64,000 nucleotides of DNA from an uncultured Opitutia bacterium (GCA_903877135.1 CAIRCN010000044.1:1-64000), one strand, 5' to 3'; positions 34,559-43,685 are shown, numbered from the stretch's first letter. Notes: generated by a model from the sequence alone, not told the origin. Numbers and translations: made by a program.

Positions 34559-36766
34559 TCACGCGTTGCCGAATAGTTCCGCCTGGGGGTTGGACAGCGG
34601 CTTCGCGCCGAGGAAGCTCCCGTAGCGTTCGACCCAGTCGTCGAGTTTCTCCGCGTAATAGTCGGGGTCGTAGGGCGCGGTCGCCGCGTCGTAGAGCGCA
34701 AGCGCCCGGGCGCGCTGCCAGTCGCTCGTGCGGCCCTTGGCCTTCGCGGTGATGTAGTAGCTCATGCGCTCGCCCATCCGCGGGCGCGGCGTCAGTTGCA
34801 GTGCCACCTCGGCCGATGCGCGCCGCGGCTTGCCGCCCTCGGCGATCAGGCGCTCGTAGGCGTCGGGGTTCTGGTTGAGCGTCTCGCTCTTCGCCAGTTC
34901 CTCCACGGGCACAGTGCGCTGCGCGAGCCGCTGCCGGTAATCGGCGACGAGGGTCAGCGGCGAGTCGCCGCCGGCGCCGACGAGGTAGTGGATGAGCCGG
35001 TCGCTGAGTTTGCGGAGAAACGGCTCCGTGCCACGCGAGCGGAGCGCGCTGCCGCGGAGCGTGATCCGGGCGCCGTCGTAGAGGGCGTAGTTCTTGGCCT
35101 TGTAACAGAACATCGCGGCGTATTGGCCGTCGTATTCGAGCTCGATGCCCGGCGGGAGGATGATGGCCACGAGCGCGAGCAGCGCGTCGGGGTTGGCGAA
35201 AAACTTTTCGGACGAGAGGTAGATGCCGTCGGTGTCGGCCTCGAGGATCGTGCAGCCGTGCCGGGCGAACTCGTCGATCAGCGCCTGGAGCAGCTCGCGG
35301 CCCAGGCGGGTGACCTCCGCCGCGAGTTCGCCGTCGCCGAAGCGCGCGCCGGAGAAGCCGAGGTAGCCGTAGAACGAGTTGATGAGGATTTTGAAATTCA
35401 CCTGGCGGGCCTGCGCCTCGGCGCGCTCCTCCTCGGTGGGCGCGGTGCGGGCGAGCAGTTTGTATTTCAGGCGGTAGTCGCGCAGCTGGCGCAGGAGTGG
35501 GATGAAGACGCCGAGCGTGTCGTTCTTCGGGTTGCGCCCGATGTGCAGCAGCAGGCTGGGGTAGAGCGAGGCGACGTCGAAGTGCAGCACGTGGCGGAAC
35601 ACGCCTTCCTGAAAACTGCGCGTATAGCCGCCCTCGAACGGCTGCACCTCGGGCGGCACCGGGCAGCACTGCTTGGCGTGGTAGTATTCCTCGAGGAAGA
35701 GCAGGTCGATCTTCGAGGTGGCACCGCGCAGCGTCGCCTCCTGCAGCAGCGTCGGGAAGGTGCGGACCTGCTCGAAATAGGTCGGCAGCAACTGCGCCGC
35801 CAGCCCCTGCGTCTCGCGTAGATCGTCCTCAAGATAGGCGCAGAAACGCGCCCGGTCGCTGGTGAAGACGTCGCGGATTTGACTGCCGACGATGTAAGTG
35901 CGCGTCGCGCTGTCCTCGTCGGTGAGGCCGAAGTGGAGCGCCACGTCCTTGAGTCCGTAGGAGGTGAGCTCGCGGGTGGTGATGTCGTAGAGCTGGACGA
36001 GCAGGTAGGTGTCGATGACAGCGCGCCCGGGCAGATCGCAGCGGGGAAAATCGATCCAGCGCTCGGCGACCTTGAGGCGGCTGTTGCGGAAGACGGCCTT
36101 CTCGCCGTAGCGGCCCCACGCACAGGGGACCTTGTGCAGGCGGCAGCGCTGCCGCAGGTAGTCGAGGTCGAACTTGAAGAGGTTGTGACCCTCGATCACG
36201 TCGGGGTCCTCGTGCTTGAGCGCGTGGCTGAGCGACTCGAGGAGCTTTTTCTCGGCGGCGTCGGTCGGCTCCTCGAGCACGAGCAGGCGGTTGCGGGGGC
36301 CGAAGCGGAGTCCGATCGCGAGCACGCGGTCGCCCGCCTGCGCGGCATCGCTGAAGCCGCCCGCGGCGGAGCCGGTCTCGATGTCGAGTTGGCAGCGGCG
36401 CAACTGCGCAAACGTCAAGTCGCGATAGAGGCGCTGGCGGTGTTGTAGGAGGAACTGGCTTTCGAGCGGGCGGATGGCATCGACCGCGACCGACACCTTG
36501 GCCTGGCGGATGAAGGCCTCGTAAACCTCGAGGTCCTCGGCCTGCACGAGACGGTCGAAGGGACCGACGCCGCCGAGGCGCTCGATCGTGACCGCATGCA
36601 GGTTGGCGTCGGCGGGGGTGTCGTTGAGCCAGGCGAAGGGTCGGAACGCCGTCACCTGCTCCTCGCGCCCGCCGTCCGGCGTGGCGACGGTGGTGTGCAC
36701 CTTGCCGCTGGGACCGACCCAGATGCCGCAGAGCGATCCCCGGTGTGTGGTGTGGTCCCCGAGCAT
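34559..36766 (-). CDS. Family B DNA polymerase with 3'-5' exonuclease domain
   Basis: The 735-residue protein is a B-family DNA polymerase related to bacterial Pol II. Exonuclease motifs are D-I-E-T-G (Exo I), E-G-H-N-L-F-K-F-D-L-D-Y-L (Exo II) and Y-L-E-D-D (Exo III). Polymerase motifs are D-V-A-S-L-Y-P-S (A), K-I-L-I-N-S-F-Y-G (B) and D-T-D-G-I-Y-L (C, more often D-T-D-S). All catalytic acids are present, so both activities are expected, probably in repair or lesion bypass. It stands alone, convergent with the DUF5069-like gene (22 bases). Confidence 0.93.
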   Translation of the reverse strand: MLGDHTTHRGSLCGIWVGPSGKVHTTVATPDGGREEQVTAFRPFAWLNDTPADANLHAVTIERLGGVGPFDRLVQAEDLEVYEAFIRQAKVSVAVDAIRPLESQFLLQHRQRLYRDLTFAQLRRCQLDIETGSAAGGFSDAAQAGDRVLAIGLRFGPRNRLLVLEEPTDAAEKKLLESLSHALKHEDPDVIEGHNLFKFDLDYLRQRCRLHKVPCAWGRYGEKAVFRNSRLKVAERWIDFPRCDLPGRAVIDTYLLVQLYDITTRELTSYGLKDVALHFGLTDEDSATRTYIVGSQIRDVFTSDRARFCAYLEDDLRETQGLAAQLLPTYFEQVRTFPTLLQEATLRGATSKIDLLFLEEYYHAKQCCPVPPEVQPFEGGYTRSFQEGVFRHVLHFDVASLYPSLLLHIGRNPKNDTLGVFIPLLRQLRDYRLKYKLLARTAPTEEERAEAQARQVNFKILINSFYGYLGFSGARFGDGELAAEVTRLGRELLQALIDEFARHGCTILEADTDGIYLSSEKFFANPDALLALVAIILPPGIELEYDGQYAAMFCYKAKNYALYDGARITLRGSALRSRGTEPFLRKLSDRLIHYLVGAGGDSPLTLVADYRQRLAQRTVPVEELAKSETLNQNPDAYERLIAEGGKPRRASAEVALQLTPRPRMGERMSYYITAKAKGRTSDWQRARALALYDAATAPYDPDYYAEKLDDWVERYGSFLGAKPLSNPQAELFGNA

Positions 36767-36805
36767 AAGTTAACCCCGGCGCCAAGCGCGACGCCGGCCC
36801 GGGTT

Positions 36806-37168
36806 TTAGTGAATCAACCGCGGATCGAACAAGTAAACGAGCGAAACCGCCGCGATCAGCAGTACCAGGGTGACGACCATGAGGGTGTTGGCGGATTCGC
36901 GTTTCCGAAAGGCCAAGCCGCTCATCGCCGTGAGCCCGAGCCAGCAGCCCAGCTTGCCGAAGATCCACCCCATCGCGGTAAAACCGAATACTCCCTGCCA
37001 CATGCGGATACCCGAGAGCAGCACGAGCAGGCTGGCGATGCCCGTGATCGCCAGCACGCGCCGGCGCGTGTCCGCCGGACCGGCGAAGGCGAAAAAGGTG
37101 TAACCGGTCAGCACCAACAGGGCGACCAGGTGGAAAATGTGGAGGAAGGCGAATTCTTTGGGATTCAT
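36806..37168 (-). CDS. Small membrane protein of unknown function
   Basis: The 120-residue protein is predicted to cross the membrane four times (about 8-28, 39-57, 64-84, 95-113). It has a histidine pair in the first helix (H-I-F-H). The layout is loosely like SirB/CopD-type heme or copper proteins, but no family is recognised. The ATG at 37168 is preferred; a GTG at 37186 would add six residues. It lies 39 bases upstream of the DNA polymerase gene on the same strand, with no evident joint role. Confidence 0.65.
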   Translation of the reverse strand: MNPKEFAFLHIFHLVALLVLTGYTFFAFAGPADTRRRVLAITGIASLLVLLSGIRMWQGVFGFTAMGWIFGKLGCWLGLTAMSGLAFRKRESANTLMVVTLVLLIAAVSLVYLFDPRLIH

Positions 37169-37433
37169 GAAAGGGAAAGTTGACACTCCGCCTGTGCCGT
37201 ATGCCCAAAGGCTCAGGACCTTTTTAGGTTAAGGTGGGCGCCTCCTCCGCAGCGTCTGCTTTCCGGTTTACGGCCTAGCATCTTCCGCGACGGTTTTGGC
37301 TCCCGTAAGAAATCTAAGGCAAAGAGCAGTTATTGAAAGCACCTCGAACACCGCAGAGTGTCGTTGGCACCGTAGGTCTCCCCTCACGCCCGTCAAACGC
37401 GAACAGCACAATACGGAAGGATTCTCATCCCCC
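37169..37433. other. Longest intergenic stretch, no gene seen
   Basis: These 265 bases are less GC-rich than the rest. They hold a weak AAAGG/CCTTTTT hairpin near 37204-37222 but no tRNA, sRNA or coding frame that can be supported. Promoters for the small membrane protein presumably lie here. Confidence 0.5.
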
Positions 37434-37895
37434 TCACGACCCGATGATGCTCGAATCGAGATGCTGGATGATCAGCTCCTGGATCGTGGCCAAAAACAGG
37501 TAGCACATGAAGCCCTTCCGCTCCGGCTCGTCGAGCCGGTCGATCTCAACCTTCCCGCCCTCCAACTGCTCGTCCACGACCGAGGCGAGGGGTCCGAACC
37601 GAAGCCTGAGCCGCAGGGCGGAGCAGGCGCGCACAATCGGCTCGGCATTTTCTTCGTCGAAGGCGATCACGCCATCGGCAAAGAACTCGTCATTGAAAAG
37701 CCCGAGGAGAAGCCGCACCTCGGCATTCTGCGCGGCGATGAGTTCCTCCGTCCACGCCGTCTGAAATTCATGGTCGGATTCCGCGGGAATCCCCGGTGCA
37801 GCGAGGCTCTTTTCCAAATCGACCGCCAGGCCCTTGATCACATCAAGGAGCGGCGCCACGACCGGCAGGCTCAGTTTGACCTCAATGCGCTTCAT
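37434..37895 (-). CDS. DUF2017-like protein downstream of clpS
   Basis: The 153-residue protein is not recognised with certainty. The central part resembles DUF2017: E-F-x-x-x-W-T-E-E-L then a conserved A-E-P-I-V-R-A-C-S-A-L-R-L-R-L-R. DUF2017 genes follow clpS in Actinobacteria, and this gene also follows clpS, overlapping it by 14 bases. The shared context strengthens the match and suggests a role in ClpS-dependent proteolysis, which is not proven. The ATG at 37895 is preferred over a TTG at 37904. Confidence 0.65.
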   Translation of the reverse strand: MKRIEVKLSLPVVAPLLDVIKGLAVDLEKSLAAPGIPAESDHEFQTAWTEELIAAQNAEVRLLLGLFNDEFFADGVIAFDEENAEPIVRACSALRLRLRFGPLASVVDEQLEGGKVEIDRLDEPERKGFMCYLFLATIQELIIQHLDSSIIGS

Positions 37896-38181
37896 CGGCT
37901 TCAAGGACGGCGCTCAGGTGCCATTGCTGCAGCGTGAAAACGTAGGCCTCGGCTTTTTCGCGCAGCCCGGTCCACACGACCGAACGTCCGCGTTCATGCA
38001 CCTCGAGCATGTGTTTCCGCGCAGTCGGCTCGTTGAAGCCAAACACCTTTTTGAACACCATCACGACATAGGACATCAGGTTGACCGGGTCATTGAGCAC
38101 AACCACGCGCCAGCCGCCCTCCAGCGCCAACTCGGTGGCGGAATGGGATGCCGGCGATGTGTAGGTTTTGCTCTCGCCCAT
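37882..38181 (-). CDS. clpS: ATP-dependent Clp protease adaptor ClpS
   Basis: The 99-residue adaptor delivers N-degron substrates to the ClpAP protease. The core W-R-V-V-V-L-N-D-P-V-N-L-M-S-Y-V is the substrate-binding segment, and H-E-R-G-R-S-V-V-W follows at the expected place. The ATG at 38181 lies 2 bases past the proS stop, so it is in an operon with proS and the DUF2017-like gene. Confidence 0.93.
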   Translation of the reverse strand: MGESKTYTSPASHSATELALEGGWRVVVLNDPVNLMSYVVMVFKKVFGFNEPTARKHMLEVHERGRSVVWTGLREKAEAYVFTLQQWHLSAVLEADEAH

Positions 38182-38183
38182 GG

Positions 38184-39950
38184 TCACGCCTTCGCCCGGC
38201 CCTCCGCCACAGCGGCGGCCAGCCGGGCCGCAGCTTCCGCCAGCGGGAGCTTGGCGACCTCTTTTTGGGTGCGCCACTTCAACTCAACAATGCCTTCCTT
38301 CAGGCCCTTGCCGCCGATCGTCGCGCGCAACGGCACGCCGATCAGGTCCGCATCCTTGAACTTGACGCCCGGCCGCTCGGCCCGGTCGTCGATCAGCACC
38401 TCGGCACCGGCCTGCTCGGCGGCCACGGCGAGGCTCTTCGCAAGCTCCATTGCCTCGGGCAACTGCGGATCCAGCACGCAAACCAGCAGGTGAAACGGCG
38501 CCGCGTTCCACGGCCAGACGATCCCATCCGCGTCGTGGCTCTGCTCAATGATTGCCTGCATTGTTCGGCCAATTCCAATTCCATAGCAGCCCATCACCAT
38601 TGGGTGACTCTGCTTCTGATCGTCGGTATAAACGGCGTTGAACTTTTCAGAATACTTCGTGCCAAGCTTGAAGATGTGGCCGACCTCGATGCCGCGCCGC
38701 ACCTGCAGCGGCTTGCCCGACAGCGGGCACGGCTCGCCCGGCCGCACGCGGCGGAAGTCGCCGAACTTCGTGACGGCGAGATCGCGCACGACGTTGACGT
38801 TGCGCAGGTGAAAACCGTCTTTGTTCGCCCCCGTCGTGCCGTTGCCCACAAGCCGGATCGCATGGTCGGCGAAAATCCCCGCCAGCGCCCCCGGATTCTT
38901 GATCGTGCCATTGACGGTGCCAAGGCTGCCTGGCCTCGCGCCCATCACCGGCTCAATTTCGTCCGGCGTGGCCGGACGCGTCAGCATGAAACCCAACGCT
39001 CCGAGTTTGGCTTCCTCCAGTTCGTCGCAACCGCGCAGCACGACAAGGAACGGCTTCCCATCGCCGATGTAGACCAGCGTCTTGAACTGCTTGTCGGCCG
39101 CCACCGAATAGGGCGCCGCCTCCAGCGCCGCTATCGTCACGATGCCCGGCGTCGCAAACTCCTCCAGCGCGCCCGCCGGCTCCGCGTCCACGAGATCCTT
39201 CGGCACGAGGGCGCTCGTCGCCTTCTCGCGGTTGGCGGCATAGCCGCTCTCCTCGCAGTAGATGACATCGTCGTCGCCAATCTCCGCCGGCACCATGAAT
39301 TCGTGCGAAAAACTGCCGCCCATCACGCCGGTGTCCGCCTCGACCGCGATGGCGCGCGCGCCCACCCGGCGGAAGAACGCCTCGTAGGCCGCCTTCATCG
39401 CGTGGTAGCTCTTGATTGACGCCGGATCGTCCACATCGAACGAATAGGCGTCCATCATCACGAATTCTCGCGCCCGCATCAGGCCATAGCGCGGCCGGAT
39501 CTCGTTGCGAAACTTCGTCGAGATCTGGAAAAAATTCTTCGGCAGGTCGCGGTAGCTGGTGATTTCTGATTTCACGAGCGGAGTGATGACCTCCTCGTGC
39601 GTCGGCCCGAGCACATATTCCGGCTCGCGCGACCCGCGCTTGCCGTCGCCGGAGCTGTCGGCGCGGAACATGATTTCGCGCGCAGCCGTCCAGCGCGGAC
39701 CTTGCTGCCAGTTTTCCGCCGGATGCATGTGTGGCATCCAGAGTTCGATCGCGCCCGCCCGCTCCATCTCCTCGCGGCAAATCTGCGTCAGCTTCTGCAT
39801 CACCCGCAGGCCCAGCGGCAGGTAGGTGTAGAGTCCGCCCCCGAGCTTGCGCACAAGCCCGGCGCGCACGAGCAACCTGTGCGAGGCGATTTCGGCGTCC
39901 GCCGGGCTCTCTTTCAGCGTGGGGATAAAATACTGCGACCAGAGTTTCAT
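38184..39950 (-). CDS. proS: Prolyl-tRNA synthetase
   Basis: The 588-residue class II synthetase charges tRNA(Pro). Motif 2 (F-R-N-E-I-R-P-R-Y-G-L-M-R-A-R-E-F) and motif 3 (G-C-Y-G-I-G-I-G-R) are present, with an inserted editing domain between them, and a C-terminal anticodon-binding domain. This is the long bacterial form with the YbaK-like editing insertion. The ATG at 39950 starts the standard N terminus (M-K-L-W-S-Q-Y-F); the frame remains open upstream without homology. clpS follows directly. Confidence 0.95.
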   Translation of the reverse strand: MKLWSQYFIPTLKESPADAEIASHRLLVRAGLVRKLGGGLYTYLPLGLRVMQKLTQICREEMERAGAIELWMPHMHPAENWQQGPRWTAAREIMFRADSSGDGKRGSREPEYVLGPTHEEVITPLVKSEITSYRDLPKNFFQISTKFRNEIRPRYGLMRAREFVMMDAYSFDVDDPASIKSYHAMKAAYEAFFRRVGARAIAVEADTGVMGGSFSHEFMVPAEIGDDDVIYCEESGYAANREKATSALVPKDLVDAEPAGALEEFATPGIVTIAALEAAPYSVAADKQFKTLVYIGDGKPFLVVLRGCDELEEAKLGALGFMLTRPATPDEIEPVMGARPGSLGTVNGTIKNPGALAGIFADHAIRLVGNGTTGANKDGFHLRNVNVVRDLAVTKFGDFRRVRPGEPCPLSGKPLQVRRGIEVGHIFKLGTKYSEKFNAVYTDDQKQSHPMVMGCYGIGIGRTMQAIIEQSHDADGIVWPWNAAPFHLLVCVLDPQLPEAMELAKSLAVAAEQAGAEVLIDDRAERPGVKFKDADLIGVPLRATIGGKGLKEGIVELKWRTQKEVAKLPLAEAAARLAAAVAEGRAKA

Positions 39951-40019
39951 GAAGTCTGGCAACGAAACAGCCCGCGCCCGCCGGAGCAATTTTATTTGCG
40001 ACCCGGCGCTCTCGCGGCG

Positions 40020-40652
40020 ATGAATCCCTCCCGCCGCATGCCCGCCGCCCGCAAAGCACCCCGCCCCTGGCCGCTGAAGTGGATCGCCCTCGTGATCCTG
40101 CTCGTGCTCGTGCCCTACACGATACTGACGTTGCGCTACCGCAAACCCGGCAAGGCATTCGAGCCCTATCAGGACATCCGCGACCGCGCCAACGTCATAC
40201 GCCTGCTCTCCGCCGGCTACCAGCGTGTCGCGCTCGAGGCCGAGGTCCCTGCCGATCCCGTGCGCACCAGTGGCAACGCTGCGGTCACAAGCGCTTCGGG
40301 CGGATTGCCGCCGGGACTCCGCGACACACTCGTCGAGCGTCCGCTCCTGCCCACGGAAATCGTCAGCGTCTACGCCCCGCCCAGCAGCAACTCGCTCTTC
40401 TCCTACCCAATCGCATTCACCTGTGTGATGCCCGACAGCAGGCACCAGCTCGGCGGTGCCGAGCTTTACGTGCGGGGCAACGAGATCGTGGTCACACCCG
40501 ACTTCGAGGCACTCACCGGCGGCCTGCTGGCGCGCTCCCGCGAGAAAATAGTGTTGCTGACAGTGCCGCCCGGCGCACTGAAGCCGGGGAAGTTCCGCGT
40601 CACGCTCATCGGCGAGCGCGTTTCCCGCGTGTGGACGCTGCAAGTGAAGTAG
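40020..40652 (+). CDS. Hypothetical membrane-anchored protein
   Basis: The 210-residue protein has a basic N terminus, one membrane helix (about 20-38) and a mostly beta-predicted extracytoplasmic part. No family is recognised. The stop codon TAG (40650-40652) lies inside a palindromic repeat element, so the 3' end may have been set by insertion of that element. It is divergent from proS. Confidence 0.65.
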   Translation: MNPSRRMPAARKAPRPWPLKWIALVILLVLVPYTILTLRYRKPGKAFEPYQDIRDRANVIRLLSAGYQRVALEAEVPADPVRTSGNAAVTSASGGLPPGLRDTLVERPLLPTEIVSVYAPPSSNSLFSYPIAFTCVMPDSRHQLGGAELYVRGNEIVVTPDFEALTGGLLARSREKIVLLTVPPGALKPGKFRVTLIGERVSRVWTLQVK

Positions 40653-40700
40653 CGCCGGCTTCTTGCCGGCATAAAATAAACCGACGGATGCCTGCGCTAC
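40649..40700. repeat. REP-like palindromic element
   Basis: Outer arms GTAGCGCCGGC (40649-40659) and GCCTGCGCTAC (40690-40700) are inverted and match at 10 of 11 positions. Inside is a second hairpin, GCCGGC-TTCTT-GCCGGC (40654-40670). The element supplies the stop codon of the preceding gene. Hairpins of this type are common dispersed repeats in GC-rich genomes; only this copy is seen here. Confidence 0.6.
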
Positions 40701-40746
40701 TATTGACGTGCCGCGCGCCATCGCCGAGAACGGGCGCACACCTTCC

Positions 40747-42090
40747 ATGAGCAACGGCAACGGCCCCACGTCTGCGCCTCCGGCGCCGACCGCCACCACT
40801 ACCACGATCAAACCCACGGATTTGCGCGGCATCCTGAAATACGTGCCGCGTTTCCAAGGCCAGATCTTTGTCATCGCGATTGACGGCTCGATCGTGGCGG
40901 ATGAAAATTTCAGCAACCTCCTCGTTGACATCGCTGTCCTCCGCTCCCTCGGCATCAAGGTCGTGCTCGTCCACGGCATCAGCCAGCAGTTGCAGGAACT
41001 CTCGGTGCTGCGAAACACTCCGATCACGAACGCCGATGGCACCGGCGTGACCGACGCCGCCACGCTCGACCTCGCCACCCGCGCCGCCTCGCGCGTTTCT
41101 CATCTCCTTGTCGAAGGCCTCACTCAAAACGCTCTCAAATGCGCCACGACCAACGCCGTCCGCGCACTTCCCATCGGCATCATCAAGGGCGTCGACCAGC
41201 AGTTCACCGCCAAGGTCGAGCGCATCGACAAAGATTTCCTTGGCGAACTCATCGACCGGCAGGTTGTGCCGGTTATCTCGCCCATCGCATTTGGCCCCGA
41301 CGGCAAAGCTCTCCGCGTCAACTCCGACCTGCTCGCCGCCGAAGTCGCCGAGGCGCTCCACGCCACCAAGATCATCTACCTCTCGCCGCAGGAAGGCCTC
41401 GAAATCGACGGCAAGGTGCGCCGCGAAATCTCCGTCGACGCCCTGCGCAAAATTCTTGAGAGCGAGTCCGCCCGCATGGCCGAGGCCGGCCACAGCAAGG
41501 CCACCCATGCCATCAAGGCCATCGAGACTGGCACGCCGCGCGTCCACATCCTCGACGGCCGCATCTTCGACGGCCTGCTCAATGAAATCTTCTCCAACGA
41601 GGGCGTCGGCTCGCTCGTCTACGGCAACGACTACCAGCAGATCCGCACGGCGCGCAAAAGCGACGTGCGCCTCATCTACAGCCTCACGCGCAATGCCGTC
41701 CGCCGTGAGGAACTGCTCCACCGCACGCAGCAGGCCATCGAGAAAAACATCGACCAGTTCTTCGTCTTCGAGGTCGACGAAAACATCATCGCCGTCGTCA
41801 CGCTCTACTTTTATCCCGGCAAGCCGCTCATCGCCGAGCTCGGTTCGCTCTACGTCATGCCGTTTTACCACAACCGCGGCATCGGCAAGAAAATGGTCGA
41901 GTATGCCTGCTTGCAGGCGAAGGAACGCGGCGCTGCGAGCGTCATCGCGCTCTCGACACAAAGTTTCGGCTTCTTCACCAACGTCGCCGGCTTCGAGGAA
42001 GCGACGAAGGATATCCTCCCTGAATCCCGCCTGAAGACCTACGACGACAGCGGTCGCAACGCCAAGGTGCTGGTGAAGCAGCTCGGGTGA
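40747..42090 (+). CDS. argA: Amino-acid N-acetyltransferase (N-acetylglutamate synthase)
   Basis: The 447-residue protein has an amino-acid kinase fold (about 50-290; F-V-I-A-I-D-G-S and V-L-V-H-G-I) fused to a GNAT domain (about 310-447; L-Y-V-M-P-F-Y-H-N-R-G-I-G-K-K-M). This is the classic ArgA layout, catalysing the first step of arginine synthesis, acetyl-CoA plus glutamate. The kinase-like domain normally binds arginine for feedback inhibition. A GTG at 40708 is an alternative start. No other arg genes are nearby. Confidence 0.88.
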   Translation: MSNGNGPTSAPPAPTATTTTIKPTDLRGILKYVPRFQGQIFVIAIDGSIVADENFSNLLVDIAVLRSLGIKVVLVHGISQQLQELSVLRNTPITNADGTGVTDAATLDLATRAASRVSHLLVEGLTQNALKCATTNAVRALPIGIIKGVDQQFTAKVERIDKDFLGELIDRQVVPVISPIAFGPDGKALRVNSDLLAAEVAEALHATKIIYLSPQEGLEIDGKVRREISVDALRKILESESARMAEAGHSKATHAIKAIETGTPRVHILDGRIFDGLLNEIFSNEGVGSLVYGNDYQQIRTARKSDVRLIYSLTRNAVRREELLHRTQQAIEKNIDQFFVFEVDENIIAVVTLYFYPGKPLIAELGSLYVMPFYHNRGIGKKMVEYACLQAKERGAASVIALSTQSFGFFTNVAGFEEATKDILPESRLKTYDDSGRNAKVLVKQLG

Positions 42091-42103
42091 CGCGCCGCCG
42101 CGG

Positions 42104-43078
42104 CTACTTCAGGTATTTTCCCAACGGCGGGTGCAACAGCTCGGCCATGGCCGGCTCCGCCATGTTCTCCTTCGTCACCAGTTCGCAACCGGTGTCGATA
42201 CTCAGCTCCACTTTCTTTCCGCTGAGCGCGGCCACCATGGTTTTCACGCCGAGGTAACCCATCTTGAAGGGATTCTGCACGACGAGCCCCTGAAGGTCTC
42301 CGGCCTTGAGCGCCGCCACCGTCAGGGTGCCCGTGTCAAAGCCGACGAGCTTCACTTTGCCACCCGCCATCCCGCTGTCGCGCAGCGCCAGCAACATACC
42401 GGTCGCGGAAGATTCATTGGGCGCGAAAATGCCCGTCACCTCGTGGCCGAACCGGTTGAGCAGATTCTCGCTGACGGCTTTCGCGGTGTCGCGCGTAGCC
42501 CCCGCGTGCTGGTCGCTGGAGATGATCGCGATGCCCGGAAATTCCTTCGCGATCGTGTCAAAGAAACCCGCCTCGCGCTGTTCCGTGCTCGTCGAACCGG
42601 CGAGCACGCGCAGGAGGATGACCCGGCCTTTGCCGCCGAGCAGCGCGGCCAGCCGCCGCGCACCGAGCACTCCACCCTTGTAATTGTCAGTCGAAACCGT
42701 GGCCGCAGGCAGCTTCGAATCGAGCCCCGAGTCGATGATCACGACGGGGATGCACGCGCGCACCGCCGTCTCGACGGGCGCGACGAGCGCCTTGGCGTCG
42801 AGTGGCGCGAGCACGATTCCGCTCACGCCGCGGCCGACGAAATTCTCGACCACCTGCACCTGTTGCTCGCGGTCGTCCTCACGCAGCGGCCCCTTCCAGA
42901 TCACGTCCACCCTGACGCCCTCGGCCTTCAGTTCTCCGGCGGCGGCAAGCGCCCCGGCGTGGATCGATTTCCAGAACTCGTGCGTCGTCCCCTTCGGGAT
43001 GACCGCCACTTGATAGGTCTGCGCAAGCGCCGAGGCGGACAGAACGCTGGACAGCAGGAGGGGGCGGAGAATCTTCAT
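42104..43078 (-). CDS. Periplasmic sugar-binding protein (ribose-binding type)
   Basis: The 324-residue protein has a cleavable signal peptide (about 1-19, ending S-A-L-A-Q) and a periplasmic-binding-protein type I fold, as in RbsB: V-A-V-I-P-K-G-T-T-H-E-F-W, S-T-D-N-Y-K-G-G, and G-F-D-T-G. It should bind a sugar or small ligand in the periplasm. No matching permease or ATPase is nearby, so it is either an orphan or serves a sensor. It is 6 bases from the RidA gene on the same strand, probably an operon. Confidence 0.88.
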   Translation of the reverse strand: MKILRPLLLSSVLSASALAQTYQVAVIPKGTTHEFWKSIHAGALAAAGELKAEGVRVDVIWKGPLREDDREQQVQVVENFVGRGVSGIVLAPLDAKALVAPVETAVRACIPVVIIDSGLDSKLPAATVSTDNYKGGVLGARRLAALLGGKGRVILLRVLAGSTSTEQREAGFFDTIAKEFPGIAIISSDQHAGATRDTAKAVSENLLNRFGHEVTGIFAPNESSATGMLLALRDSGMAGGKVKLVGFDTGTLTVAALKAGDLQGLVVQNPFKMGYLGVKTMVAALSGKKVELSIDTGCELVTKENMAEPAMAELLHPPLGKYLK

Positions 43079-43084
43079 GTCCGG

Positions 43085-43546
43085 TCAGGGTTTGAGTTCC
43101 ACGACGACCTGCACTTCAGCGGTCGAGCCTTTGGGCAGACCGTTGACCGCCACGGCGGCGCGGGCGTGCTTTCCGGCCTCGCCGAAGATTTTGACTAGGA
43201 GGTCGCTCGCGCCGTTGATGACAGCGGGGCTGTCGGCGAAGCCGTCCACGGCGTTGACGAAGCCGCTCACAAAGACGATGCGCGCCACCCGATCGAGCGA
43301 ACCGACGGCAGCCTTGATGTTGGCGAGTGTGTTGAGCGCACAAATTTCCGCAGCCTTGTAGCCGGTCTGCACCGTCTGTTCTTTGCCCACCTGCCCGACA
43401 TGGGTCATCTGACCGGCGACCATGCACACAGTGCCGGAGCAGTAGAGCAGATTGCCCGTGCGCACGGTGGTCACATAGCTGCCGGCGGCGGCGGGCGGAT
43501 TGGGGAGCGTGAGGCCGAGTTCGGCTAGTTTGGATTCGGGATTCAT
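43085..43546 (-). CDS. RidA/YjgF-family enamine deaminase
   Basis: The 153-residue protein matches the YjgF/YER057c/UK114 family, with Y-C-S-G-T near residue 35 and a C-terminal V-x-G-L-P-K-G-S-T-A-E-V segment. RidA hydrolyses reactive enamines made by PLP enzymes. The usual catalytic arginine in the C-terminal R-x-x-V-x-V segment is not obvious here (H-A-R-A-A-V-A-V). It precedes the sugar-binding protein gene by 6 bases. Confidence 0.85.
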   Translation of the reverse strand: MNPESKLAELGLTLPNPPAAAGSYVTTVRTGNLLYCSGTVCMVAGQMTHVGQVGKEQTVQTGYKAAEICALNTLANIKAAVGSLDRVARIVFVSGFVNAVDGFADSPAVINGASDLLVKIFGEAGKHARAAVAVNGLPKGSTAEVQVVVELKP

Positions 43547-43685
43547 GACGCAAACGTGGCTCGCCGGCCGTGCGAAGCAAAGCGGATTTTAGCGTCCATA
43601 GTTCTGCCGATTTCCCCTGATCACCGCTGCACCAGTCCTGATCGTGCAGGGTTGCCTCCACACCTAGCAGCGGCACATTGTAACT

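Noticed and set aside
40654-40670. GCCGGC hairpin as intrinsic terminator
   Set aside because: It is followed by ATAAAATAAA, not a T tract, and is better explained as part of a palindromic repeat.
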